Shown: positions 11,344 through 22,823 of the stretch, piece after piece
Numbering within the stretch: position 1 is the first letter of the stretch
How the letters are laid out: each line of letters opens with the position of its first letter
Position numbers and translations under genes: made by a program
The notes under the pieces: generated by a model
The model's input: the letters and a program-made list of their open reading frames with translations, nothing else
Told to the model about the DNA's origin: nothing
Database searches by the model: none
Source of the DNA: Setaria digitata
Taxonomy: Eukaryota; Nematoda; Chromadorea; Rhabditida; Setariidae
NCBI GenBank assembly: GCA_003640385.1
Contig: RCAB01000247.1
Coordinates: 29,545 to 93,544, forward strand
Reading direction: 5' to 3'
DNA: 64,000 nt

Positions 11344-13531
11344 ATGTGGCAGCTTCAGCGGATTCTTTGCTTGTCTACTGTTCGCCTTCGCTTCATTCGA
11401 TGGAAACATGTTGCCATCACTGATAAAGAAAAAGGTCTTGGGAATCTGCGTCCGGTATGTGCATATTTCGTTTCACTCTATATGGAAAGTGCTATTGTTG
11501 TTGTTCAGGTTTATCCTCCGTCAGTGACTGGTTTCGTAACTGTATGTGTACTTCCTCCTCTGCTTAGGTGCAGTCACTTAATTCCCCGATTAATACCTCA
11601 GACTTCATTCTTTTGCAGGAGTCCAATAGACGTTTCACGCTGCGGACGTTAGAAAGGTTATATCGATGGGATGGAATGGACGGAAATGAATGGTTCATCA
11701 TTTACCGGGACAGTTATGCCTCACGATTCGTCTTACTCGTTACTATGGCGGTTCCTGTTATCAGCTTGTTAACATCTAAAGATTGTATGGCTGACGTCAA
11801 AGATGGCCGATTGTGGGATGCCTTCAAAGATACTAACATAGTTCGGCAGGTACTATCGTTTCTTCCTATTTAACATTGATACGTTGTCGGCTTATTGTTA
11901 TAGCTTGCAGATGGGCGTCCTTGTTATACTGCCAGTACTTTCTTTTTTGTTGGTAACATGTCTGGCATGGCACCTCAATACCATCCGAATTCATCGTATT
12001 TATGCTAACAAAAGAGATCAGAAAACATTTATCGCAATCGTTTCGCACTGTGGCATATTTACTCGAAAGGTAAGCTGAATGCTTCTCATTTATTTAACAT
12101 TACATCTTTCACCATAACTCTTTGATTTCGTTCATCACGTTTCATTCTCTTTCATCACACTGAGCTCTAACACATCCGAATCCCACTGACGAAGCTGGTT
12201 ATCTGCTGCTGTTGAAGGTTTCAATGTGTTCTTCACTTTGTGTGGGGTTTTGAGCCCTGAAGAATTTTTCTTTGTATTAAGTTGTAGGTGATTTCAAAAA
12301 GTGATACACCTCTCACTTTTCCTGATGTGTATTATGGATTTATTAGGATCCATATCCGAATACTAGACAGAAAATTTCTTTTGTTCGGGATTTCATAAAA
12401 GATTACTTGCGGGAAATCACTTGAGTTTCATTGTATTTTGTTGCCTTCGTTTAATACTGATATCAACATTTTTTATTTACAATCATCCTGCGAAAATTCT
12501 TTCGATGTCTTTGTATGATTAATGAATAGATTGGTCAGTTTGACTTTCTTCATTGTTCCTATGGATTCTATCCATTTTCATGATTCAGATTCACTTAGAA
12601 AATGCTAGTTCTTCTTGAGAACTGAGTTTATTGGAATTAAGGAATTAAAAGTAGCGTTTTCTAAGTTTGTATTCTTTTTTTCTGGAGCATTTTTGAATTT
12701 TCCTTTCTTTTTCATGCCTAATTCTGAGAAGCAAACGGAGCATCGATATATATATAAGAAACTAAGTTTTGATTTGAGCAGTTCCTGCTCTCGATGATGA
12801 AGAAATTTGTATATTTTCGGGAAGTTTAAATGCTTAGTAAACTTTTGAAATCGTCAAGATATCCTGACTGGAAAACTTATTTCCTGCTCAGCTGAAAGGG
12901 GGATATCAATGATCTCAATACAGTTATAATAACAGGATAATTTCTTCATTATTATAGTGAGACCTAGACTCGATTTTCAGAAGATGAACAGAACTAACCA
13001 GAAATGAATCGATTGGCGAGTTTAAAATAGCTCACAAGAATTTAATGAGCAGATGTGATAGTCTTCCTTATCTTCATTTCCTTAAGTGTATTGTTTATTA
13101 GTTTCAACTTTATGTAGTTACAGAAAGACAGGAAATTGATTTGGTCTACATTCAAATCATCCGAAGTGGTAGTAGAGGCTAAATGAAGTATTAGCTCAAA
13201 GTAATAATTTGTCATGATAATCGACTTCTTGCTTGTTTGTAGCTTATAATACGAATGTAATCATTACAACAGCAAGCTAAAAGCTCGGGAGTTACCATTC
13301 ATTATTTTCTTACTTAAGGTACCTTTCACAAGACAGAATATCAAAATACTGGAAAGTGCTGGGCACCAGTTATGGTCATTTTTGAAAGGTTCAATCAAGA
13401 TCAACAGGAATCGGTTTATGCTAAATGATGAATGCTTTCGAGACATTCAATATCGACACTTCTTATTAGGACGAAGCACTAAACTGCCTACCTTCGAGGG
13501 CAACATGGGTCAAAAGAAGAGGCCGTTGTGA
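11344..13531 (+). CDS. TMEM186-like mitochondrial membrane protein
   Basis: Four exons in phase: 11344-11454, 11619-11849, 11911-12069, 13319-13531, encoding 237 residues (human TMEM186 is about 213). TMEM186 is an inner mitochondrial membrane protein that helps assemble the ND3 module of complex I. The N-terminus (MWQLQRILCLSTVRLRFIR) is Arg-rich and free of acids, as in a mitochondrial presequence. Two hydrophobic helices follow (RFVLLVTMAVPVISLL; GVLVILPVLSFLLVTCLAW), separated by a short loop as in TMEM186. EWFIIYRDSYASRF aligns by eye to the FWMFYRFDAIR segment of the family, and the C-terminal part (SIKINRNRFMLNDECFRDI) to its terminal beta-rich region. The long last intron (12070-13318) makes the last exon less certain. 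A gtaagtat string directly before the ATG leaves the true start open. Confidence 0.55.
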
Positions 13532-14840
13532 TCAATGGGACTCTAGGATGTGTGTCAGTTAATCCATAAAGTTGCTGGAAAAATTTGTTTTATTTTTCTC
13601 TAACTTCGACTTTTACTTATGTCGAATATGTCTCAAGGATTATTCGTATTAGCTTCGTTAGGTCCCAGAATTAGTGGCGGTAGAAATCGCTTAAGGTCGC
13701 TGAACATTTGCTTCACTCGTCTCTTTATATATGACAAATATACAATTTATACTTATTATAGTTATCAGGGTGTTCTGCTTACTTGATCACTGTAGCCCCT
13801 GACGTGCTGGATTATTCTGGTATTGCCTTGAATTATACAAAACTTATCTTGATTAAGGAAGAATATATAGTTAGGGAACAAGGGTAACTAAAACTAACTC
13901 GTTCATTTGTAACAGTTTCTGTTATCACCGGCTCAAAATCAAACAAAAAAGAATGATTACGTGGCAGAAAGATGAATGAGCCAAGTTCTTTAGCATGAGC
14001 ACCATAAACAAAGCACATAAGCTTACATTAATACCACCATTGTACAAAAAAAAAACTTTATATGCATTTTTCTACGAGTCTGCGGATCATTATTTTTTTA
14101 TTAGGTGTATGAAGAATGAAAGACCTAGTTGTGCACCGCATATTTCAGCATTTGAAAATCGGTCCGGTCATCGGACTTTCAGAAAGGAACATGTTATAAA
14201 ATGCAAAGCACTTTTACAAATTCAAGATATCGCGTTCCAAGAGAAATAAAGTGGTGGATATAGATTCAGAGCGGTAGGGAAGAAAGCCAAAGAAAGAAAA
14301 GTGGAAAAAGTTAAATCCCACACTTCTGCTATCATATATGCCGCAAAGTTTTCACTGCTTTCTGCTTTTTCTTTCAATACTGGGGAAACTGCGTGAAAGT
14401 TAGTAGTGTAGAAAAAAAAAAAACTATTGAACAGCACAGCAGTTTCTCTCCTCTGCCTCCTGTCACAATAAAAAAAGATTAATATAAGCGAAAAAAAAAA
14501 GTTAAAAAAGCACAAAGTACTGGCAAGTAACAGTTAGAGAGAGCCTCCAGGCTTGGCGTCTGCGCGTTTGCTTTCTCCTTCAAATGTGAACTGCTGACAG
14601 TCTGCGGGAAAGAAATGTCGTGGTGAGTGTACTTCAAATGTTTGAAATGAGTCGTGCAGTTCGTCCAGTTCTGGGGATGATAACTAAATACTATAAGTGG
14701 TTAATTACCTAATTTAGACACAGGAAGACTTCGATGCAACTTTACAGCAAACAGTTACAAAATTTGTCTTCAGCTCGTATCGACTGCTTGGTATCTCTTC
14801 TAATTAGTTTATAACTGGAAATATTCTACAGCAAATTTAT
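13532..14840. other. convergent intergenic region
   Basis: Between the 3' ends of the TMEM186-like gene (plus) and GDP-glucose phosphorylase (minus). A minus-strand acceptor (tttcccgcag) near 14607 followed by a short open frame could be an alternative last exon of the phosphorylase gene, but no good donor joins it. Several A or T runs; otherwise nothing seen. Confidence 0.4.
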
Positions 14841-17800
14841 CTACAATAAGGCAAAGAGTAAAACCTGCTGTTCGCCTTTGTCAGCGAAACTATGTTCGAC
14901 AAGCACCTTTCCCGAGAGAACATCTATTAGTTCGGAGCAAATCTGATTGAACCGCGAGTCAGATAATGTTGCCTCCTCATCTATTATACGAAGTACTCCC
15001 TCTTCTGTAACCGTTTCGAAAAACTGATATGCTGCAAAATTTTTGAAGTACACATTGTAGGTACCAAGCATGAATTAACTCCAATATCTTCTCTTGCAAA
15101 CAAGAATGCCTTTCGACGTCAGTGAAAAGAACCTACAGTTTTATGAAACACGGCTATCATCGATTGCTTATATTACTAAAGTAAGTGAATACTTACTGTA
15201 GGCAGTCATACATCCTGACAGCTCTAAAGAAGCTGGACTAAAACTTTTCGCTGGTTTGGCTCCTGAAAATACGCTTCGTGAGTATGATATTTAAAAAATA
15301 AGCATGATGTTTAAAAAAAATAACCTAGAATACATCGCTAATTCTCGAAGATACCGCAAAGTCAATCCTCTACAAATCATCTTTTCTCTCAGACTTCTTC
15401 ATAAATGTAGAACAAAGAAAAATAAAGTAGACAGAACGTCTGAGGAATAGAAAAGGAGAAAGGAAACTGAAAAATAAAGTACAACTAATGCAGAAAACGA
15501 ACCGATTACAGCAACACGTGGAAAAATATATGCAGTTACAAGTTGCGGAAGTACATTAGTTGTATCTTCCGAATGAACTGCACCAGAAGTCCTTAGCGGT
15601 TGCGCACGCGAGAAAAAAATATTATGTGCTACTTCATGAGTGCTTAAGTAGTCCGCACAACGTGTTATACTTCTAAAATTGAAGACGGACAGGTGGTAAA
15701 TTAAATCGAATGAGTTTTCATATTGAAAAAAAGCATTTTGTTCCTCATCCGAGTTCTAAATTATAAGAACTTCAATTAAACCATTATGATATTTATAAAA
15801 AGTGTTGCTGAACTTCTGTTTTTTGTGCTTCCAAAAGTTAAACAAAGTGTCAAAAATCATGGAAATTTCGTGAAGGATAAAATCCCTTCATTTGTTTAAC
15901 TTTTACATAACAATGAACTTACGTGACAAACTTTTCGTATTGTTCCGGCCCGGTTAATTGAAATACGATAGTATACGCAAACCATATTGGGCGCTTGATG
16001 ACATATATGTCGTCGTAGAGATGTTCACACCTCTGCAAATTATATAGTGTTTTTAAGTTAAACATTTCTATACTTCAGAGCTGCATAAGATTGGACAGAC
16101 TCTGTGATGGCAAATTAAAACAATGGGTACAAACGACATCATGTTTGACTGACACTCTGAAGTAGGATAAGTGTATAAATACAGACGAGGCTTACACGAT
16201 TGATCAAGTCAGATTCATAAGGCCATGTTAAAAGATGAAGATGAAGATGATTGATAGAAGCCAACGCCAAAAGGCTATTGAACAGGACGTGGAACGAATT
16301 GTTTTTTGCTAAAAGCATTGTGTCGGTCGCCAAACGAACTGCTGTTTCGGATAAAATCTGCAGAACCGTTGTGTAGGAAGTTCATGGAATATCCTTTTGG
16401 AAATGAATTGAAAGGACATTGTTGCACAGTACTTTATAACGTATCCGTTCCTACTAGGAAAAATTAGTCTTCACATGAACAGCAAGAAATTAATACGGCT
16501 AAATAGTGAAAAGGAAAAGAAAAAAAACAGCAGTCTAAAAGCTGGCGCATTACTCAAAATTTAGTTTGGAATTAGCTATGTGAATAATGAAAAGATGAAG
16601 GTACGATTCAAAACTATTTTTTAAATCACAGCCTTCTCTTCATTAAGTAACTAGTGTATACCTGTGGTTCACAGCGATTGATGGATGGTAATAGCAAGGA
16701 ATGCCCTCTTCCAAGAGGTGCAGCATTGACTGCGACAACATGACGATCAGACGAATTGTTGCTCAATAAGTGATCCTTGCGTTGTAGATGTAGAAGTATC
16801 TTAGAAAAAAAATTAAATATGTTTAGGATTATAAAGCTGGACTAATATTACTGACTGACTAATGTCCGTTAAAAAAAGCAAGGGATATGAGGGTCTCTGG
16901 TGCGTGGTTTGCGAACTAATAAAAGTGTGGAAGAATACAAAATTAATTCCAAAATTTTTATGTTCTCAGCAAAACTAACTTCTTTTTGTTTCAGCTTCAT
17001 GAAATTCCACCTTAAATTGCTGAAAGGTTCGCGGACAGCTCTAAAATGCATCGGCTTACGCCTCCTTTCTCCACGTTCGACATTCAACTAAAAAAAAAAT
17101 TAATTTTTCCTTACTGACTTATTTATTTATCATGACAAAGCAGCAGTTAATTCCAGCAGAAAAAAATAAATAATATGAGTGCTAACAGTCTGTGTAGAAC
17201 GATATGGATGACCTAATCTATTTGCTCTTAAATCAATCAATGATAAAAGAAACTTTTCTCCAAAAAGTTAATAAGCGATAAATGGAGTCAGTAGGAATTT
17301 AAACGAAAGATATCTATCTAGAATTATTGAGCCAAATATTTTATTATCAACAATAATAAGAGAGTTCTCCATCAGAAGCATTTGTCCTAAATCCCTTGTT
17401 CCTCAAAAAGCTTTCCAAGGTCACATTGCTTTAAACCGGATTCTGAAGTTCATTTCACTAAATTGGCAAATTGTTCAAGAATTAATAATGGTTTATCCAA
17501 CATCTTCTTTTATTGATATTTATAAAAGTGACAACTATTTGAAAGTCTGACATAATCTTTCTATCAATATAAGGTATCGTTTCTCTCAAATGTATAAATC
17601 TTTCATAAGTTACTTACGCACTCTTATAAATTTAGGATTGAAGAATATATGAAAGACCTGAACGGAAAAATTGAAGTTCCCTTCCAATAATTTATACATG
17701 CAGTTTAGATCGTAATTCAACAGCTTACACTTCTCGGCATCCTCCCATTTGGACATGAGTAAATCTTCGAACTGCAATAGAAATTTTAACTGATAAAATC

Positions 17801-18597
17801 TCCAGCACATCATTGTAAATTTTTTTTTTGGAACTGTTACTGATAAATCAGTAATCCACTTACGATTTTCAAAACTATGAAGAAACATGATAAAGAAGGG
17901 TTTTCCAATCTCGAATACTGTTATCTGCTGAAAGGTGGTCAAATTTATTATTTACACCCCTCATTCTTACTTCGAAAGTATAGCTGTCTAAGCAAATATG
18001 TTTGACCGAGTATTAAGGAAAGATGAGGTGATGCGTACTGTCTTCAAAGGCTAATTAAATCTTGTCCTGGCGAGACCTCAGTCTCTTAAAAATGTAAATA
18101 AAACTTATTAAAAGGAGAGCAAAAAACATAAATTAACCTTGGAGCGGCAATCAATGTCTTTCGCTATCGGAGTTCTTAAATCGTAGATAAAATCCGATGC
18201 TGAATATGTGAATAAAGAAGTCGATGAAACGTTTTCTTCCTCAATAGGCAACTGAAATTTGATCGAATGCAAACAGTAACAAAATTGAGACTTAGAGTCA
18301 GAGAATTCTGAATTCTGATGAAGAATTCTTCATCAAGAGCTATTCCACTTTAAGTGTATTGCTTAAAGTCCCCTTAGCAGTAGTAGGCATAATGATCGGT
18401 CAAAGTGAAGAAAAACATCTAATCTATTAATTTTTCTCTTTCCTTGATTCAGTTTGTATGGTCCTTCAAGATAACAGTTGGCACAGCGTGCAAAAATTTG
18501 AGCGAGAAGGAAGAAGCGTCTAAGATAATATTACCTCAACAGTAGGACGAAACCGACGAGTCCCCGACGAACTACCAGTAGCTGCCATGTGACTCAT
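14841..18597 (-). CDS. GDP-D-glucose phosphorylase (GDPGP1 family)
   Basis: HIT-superfamily enzyme that phosphorolyses GDP-D-glucose to GDP and glucose 1-phosphate, thought to clear mis-made GDP-sugar. The family was defined partly from the Caenorhabditis elegans protein. Ten exons in phase: 18597-18535, 18251-18138, 17771-17658, 17087-16980, 16799-16662, 16357-16196, 16032-15923, 15672-15503, 15262-15197, 15031-14841; 411 residues (human about 385). Landmarks: LNVERGERRRKP, VVAVNAAPLGRGHSLLLP, then ASINHLHLHLLTWPY with the His-x-His-x-His triad at 216, 218 and 220. Later come CADYLSTHEVAHNIFFSRAQP and a C-terminal region resembling the family's DGEAFNVALCELAGH segment. The ATG is one base after a tttttag-like acceptor. 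The last exon is read through to the first stop; an alternative spliced tail cannot be excluded. Confidence 0.9.
18316..18335. repeat. perfect 20-bp palindrome
   Basis: TGATGAAGAATTCTTCATCA reads identically on both strands and lies inside the first intron of the GDP-glucose phosphorylase gene, next to two further GAATTC words (18302-18315). Confidence 0.8.
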
Positions 18598-19554
18598 GCT
18601 AAAACAGATAAAACTCCTTCCGATAATACAGCAGTAAAAAACATCGCGAACTAACACATATAGTGTGTACTAGAGTAACCTGAAATGTTCATAAATTAGC
18701 ACAAATCCGAAACAGCGAACTACACATTCCTCGAAGTGCCGCAACTGCTTGAGGAATAGTGAAGTCCTGCAACTCAGCTCACATCGATCACGAAATCTCA
18801 CATATGTCGAGTGAAGTTTACATCGCTGCATTAAAGCCTTTCACTTGCACTGAAAGGTCAGTTTGGGATGAACAATAGGAGGTAAGAATTAAGCACATCC
18901 CGACAGCATTTAGCATGTTCAAATCTCTTCGTATTCTAATGGCTCCCCGTGATGCACCGAATATCCACAGAGGATCTGGGAAAACACCGGTACGTCCAAG
19001 GAGTACCGGACCGGAAAACACCGCACAGCTGATCGCGCACTAACTACTATAATCACATAGCCGCTTTTGCGGCCGGTCATGTTCAGTTATGAAAAGAGTA
19101 TCTCAGTATCAGCAAGCAAAGAACAGTCAAGTGTTTTATGGACTCTCCCGTTCTGGCGGGTTGTTAATTTACCCGCGTGGGTAAGTATTCGGTAGCTGGG
19201 TAGGTATTTGTATCATCCAGTCCACTGACAACGATATTTATTGTGGCCATGTTATTGTTGTGTGATATTTTCTTAGTCAAATTGTTGCCGAAATATTGTA
19301 ATGATAAGTTGACAGGGTTAGATTACGTGAACTGTTGACGTGCTAACAGGACATGACCTAGGTGACCTTGTGAGAGTAATAGCTGAGTTGGTGTAAAGAA
19401 TTTTGGCTTGCTGGATCCTGGATCTGTTTCATTCATATTCCGGAATTACCATTATAATTTAGCCTAATCGTGCTGCCCTTATCCACCATATGATTGGAAA
19501 ATCTTAGTCATTTTAATATATTGAAGTGCTATACTCAGCTGTGTTGCGGTTGTG
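18598..19554. other. divergent intergenic region
   Basis: Separates the 5' ends of GDP-glucose phosphorylase (minus) and ATP synthase subunit b (plus), about 0.96 kb. An open minus-strand frame at 19021-18818 has no acceptor, donor or family likeness and is treated as chance. A ctatactcag acceptor near 19538 lies 17 bases before the ATP synthase ATG. GC content is locally higher around 18.9-19.2 kb. Confidence 0.45.
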
Positions 19555-22307
19555 ATGGCGCTGAATCGGTACGCAGTGATCGTCGGAAGTCGAGCACAAA
19601 CTTGCATTCTGTGGTGCAATCAACCGATATATTCAGGTAGACCACTTCCTCATCGTTTTTTGCTTTGTATAATATTAATTTGCGTAACACTTCAGTGCTG
19701 CTTTTAACATGTTCAATTTTTTGTTCGAGAAGAAGGAGAATATTTTTGAAATATAAGTGCTTCAAGGAAAGTTTGCTGTGGAATTCCGGAGGATTGCTTG
19801 AAAGAATAGCTTCCTCTACAACGATAAAATTTTGATTCCTCCGAAATAATAAAGGTGAATTATGGTTGTCAATACGAAGGTTTTTTGATGTTTCAGCATT
19901 TTCAGCAAGCGTCTTGATGAGTACTGCGAAAGTGGTGGACGATGTGGTAGTGAAAAAAGATGCTCCAGAAAGAATTGGATTTTTTACGAAACTTAAGTGC
20001 CGTTTTCAAGGTAAGGTGTACTGTTAATGCAATACTTTACTGCTCAATTGATCACGGATTTCATTATTTTTCAACGATACCTATAGGCACCGAAAGAAAT
20101 GCGGGTCACAACCATCCCATTGAATACCCTTAATGCCTTTATTTCATGGACACTTGAGTCCTACTTAAGCCAGTCGTTATTGCAACTGATATTTTCGTAA
20201 CATTCAGTTCTGTTACAAATGGTCATAACTATTTCGTGATTTTTATAGGAATTCCTCTGAAGGGCGAGCTACATGCCCCGATATCTTTTATGAGGGATAT
20301 AGGGAAACAGTACATCCCGCCACCTCTGCCCGAAGTGCCGAAAGATTTCAAGGAGTATCCGGAACGTGATTTGGTATGTGAGAAAAACCTGCTTGAGATA
20401 TTTTGTAGTGCTTTTGTCCAGTGAACGCTTATCTTCCTTCAGCATGAACAAAATCATATTTGATAATAGAAATCTGGCATTTAAGCATCCACGAAGTTTA
20501 ATGCTTTTTGTTGGGTTTTTTTAGGTGAATTATCCATATCCCGTGAAACGTATGTATCCACCGAAATTGCGACTTATGATCGTTCCAGACAAATTTATGA
20601 ATGCCTTCCATAAATATACGGGGACATCTGGTGAGTTTACTTTTTCTTCTTCAAGTCTATACTAAGTGTTTAGTCGGTATATCATAATGGTCAGTTTGCT
20701 CTGAATCCTCTGATGGATTGTACCGTCGTAATTTTTGCTAGTACAACATCAGAAACATTTTGTTGCCTTCTATGCTGAACCTTTGTTCGTTTGATGAGCC
20801 TGTTGCTCGATTTTTTCATTCTATTTTACCTGTGAGCTGGTTTTTTTTCTTTAATACTTTTGTTGTTGGGGTAAGTATATTTCGTATATTTCCAGGGCCA
20901 TACGTTTTCTTTGCAATGCTTTATGCGTTTTTTCATACGAAAGGATTGTTCGAGATTGCTCACGATCGGGTGAAGATTTTAGTTCTCCTCTTCTACTACT
21001 ACATATTCTCCAGGGCTTTTAACTGTGAGTTTCCATTTTTCAATTTTTAGGAACGAGTTTCTTCGTTATCTATTTAGATAAATGTCTTTTTTTTTTTTTT
21101 TATTTTGTAGTTGACTTCATTGGAAAGGAAGCTGTTCTTCTTTGAATATGGCGCCTTATGGCGGGATAGACATGATGCTTTTCAAACCTTTTTTTTTTTT
21201 GNATTTTGTAGTTGACTTCATTGGAAAGGAAGCTGTTCCTCTTTGAATATGGCGCCTTATAGCGGGATAGACATGATGCTTTTCAAACCTTTTTTTTTTT
21301 TGTATGTTATATATCCTGGATGGCAGCTGTTTAGTAACTAGAAGAAATTAAGATTTTTCGTGACCTTATATTGCTTCTCATTTTTTTCTGATTTGAAAAT
21401 CTTCGAGATGTTATTTGTAGACCGCTGGGATAAATATTTCTATGAAAAATGCAAGGAAACCGAGAAGAAGTATTTGGATATTATTGATAATAACTTCAAG
21501 GCAGTCCGAGAAGTGCAGGAGGTAAGTTATTTTATTTTTGATTGATAATGTAGTATTAGCAGTGATTTAAACAGTGGTAAAGCAGTGAGATCAGAGTATG
21601 AATAAGAGAATTGTCTTTTTGGTTGAAATAAGTCCTATTACTTTTACAGTATTTCAGGAATATACCTTATTCATATTTTTCATTATTTTCACGTCTAGAT
21701 GTAAATACTGTATTTTTTTGCAGAAGTGAGGGGATTTGTTGGGAAAACCGCAGTACTTATATTATTGACAGAATGTTTGACTTGACTTGCACTTTCTGTT
21801 TAACATGCTTGCATTAAGTACAACCTTTTTTCAGACATCGACAGCTGAAAGAAGTGCTTATGCGGCGGTGAAAGAGCACTATCCGATAATTTTTAAAGAG
21901 AGTTTGTCCCTCCAACTGGAAGCAACGTATCGGAAGAATGTGGAGCGACTAGCTACTGAAATGAAACGACGCCTGGATTACTTGCAGGAAACGGAGACTG
22001 TAAAACGCAATTTTGCTCGTGACCACATGTTGAAATGGATTATCGACTCGGTTTGCTTGATTTAAAGCTTTTCATTTTTCTAATTCTCTTATAATGGGCT
22101 CCAGTCAATTTTGACAATGATCCTGTTCTCTGTAGTAAAGGTCGGCTGCTGTTTGTTATTGCCCTGCGTTATGCAAATGTCGCCTCTCTTGAGTAAATGA
22201 ACACGTTGCAGGTTCACTCGGAGATAATGGCTAACAAGGAGAACATCAAAGAAAAGTACATGGATTTCTGTATCGAACAACTTAAGGGACTTTCTCTAGA
22301 GCGATGA
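19555..22307 (+). CDS. mitochondrial ATP synthase peripheral-stalk subunit b
   Basis: Nematode ASB-type homologue of ATP5PB, the membrane-anchored b subunit of the F0 stator stalk. Eight exons in phase: 19555-19636, 19897-20010, 20249-20373, 20525-20630, 20896-21024, 21421-21521, 21835-22050, 22212-22307; 322 residues. The first exon is a presequence-like leader (MALNRYAVIVGSRAQT). Then PKDFKEYPERDLVNYPYP and RMYPPKLRLMIVPDKF, matching the nematode-specific pre-membrane part. A hydrophobic segment (VFFAMLYAFFHTKG ... ILVLLFYYYIFSR, about 145-183) is followed by the long charged helix with SLSLQLEATYRKN and KRRLDYLQETE, and a C-terminus ending IEQLKGLSLER. The single-N duplication at 21102-21302 falls within intron 5 and does not break the frame. 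It converges with the FAM50 gene. Confidence 0.93.
21102..21302. repeat. near-identical tandem copies around a single N (21202)
   Basis: The 100 bases 21102-21201 recur at 21203-21302 with two differences (ttcttcttt/ttcctcttt and ttatggcg/ttatagcg). Both copies end in the same poly-T run followed by g. A lone N between them points to unmerged overlapping contig ends or two alleles. Confidence 0.9.
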
Positions 22308-22315
22308 TTAGAGTT

Positions 22316-22346
22316 TTTTTTTTTTTTTTTTTTTCTTTCTTTCTTT
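22316..22346. repeat. poly-T and TTTC tract after the ATP synthase stop
   Basis: A run of about 19 T residues passing into (TTTC) repeats, in the presumed 3' UTR of the ATP synthase subunit b gene. Confidence 0.7.
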
Positions 22347-22487
22347 CATAGGCTCTGTGTGATATTGAATACAAGGAAACATTAAGATAAGCATTAATAG
22401 GGTACGACTGTTTCGATGTTATGAATGAGAAAACATTACATAGTAAGGAAGGAATCTTGTATACTCATAAAGTATTTTTTTTTTTCT

Positions 22488-22702
22488 CTCTCTCTCTCTG
22501 TGCAGTGAATAAAGTTTGTTAGTGTGAGTTGCCCTTCTTACCATATTTAAAAAGACAACAAATCGGACTACGGTGTATGGAGATTATCTTTGTGNCTCTC
22601 TCTCTCTGTGCAGTGAATAAAGTTTGTTAGTGTGAGTTGCCCTTCTTGCCATATTTAAAAAGACAACAAATCGGACTACGGTGTATGGAGATTATCTTTG
22701 TG
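22488..22702. repeat. near-identical tandem copies around a single N (22595)
   Basis: About 107 bases starting in a CT-dinucleotide run (22488-22594) recur at 22596-22702 with one substitution (ttcttacc/ttcttgcc). Same lone-N pattern as at 21202 and 55510. Confidence 0.9.
22508..22513 (+). promoter_or_regulatory. candidate poly(A) signal of ATP synthase subunit b
   Basis: An AATAAA hexamer about 200 bases after the stop codon, the first good one on this strand. It lies in the duplicated block, so a second copy appears at about 22616; only one is likely real. Confidence 0.5.
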
Positions 22703-22823
22703 ACGAGTAATGTTTAAATCAATTTTTGCGCTAGGCAGACATAATGGCTCTGTTGGAACACCACTCTTACCTCAAGATTTGGTGTGGAAGATTGTAAATT
22801 CTTACTATCTTTATTTTGATTGC

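Noticed and set aside
14546..14607. Alternative last exon of GDP-glucose phosphorylase
   Set aside because: A good acceptor precedes it, but no suitable donor of matching phase exists in the preceding exon, which already ends in a stop at a sensible length.
18818..19021. Minus-strand open frame upstream of GDP-glucose phosphorylase
   Set aside because: No acceptor/donor linking it to the gene, whose ATG already sits next to an acceptor; no family likeness.
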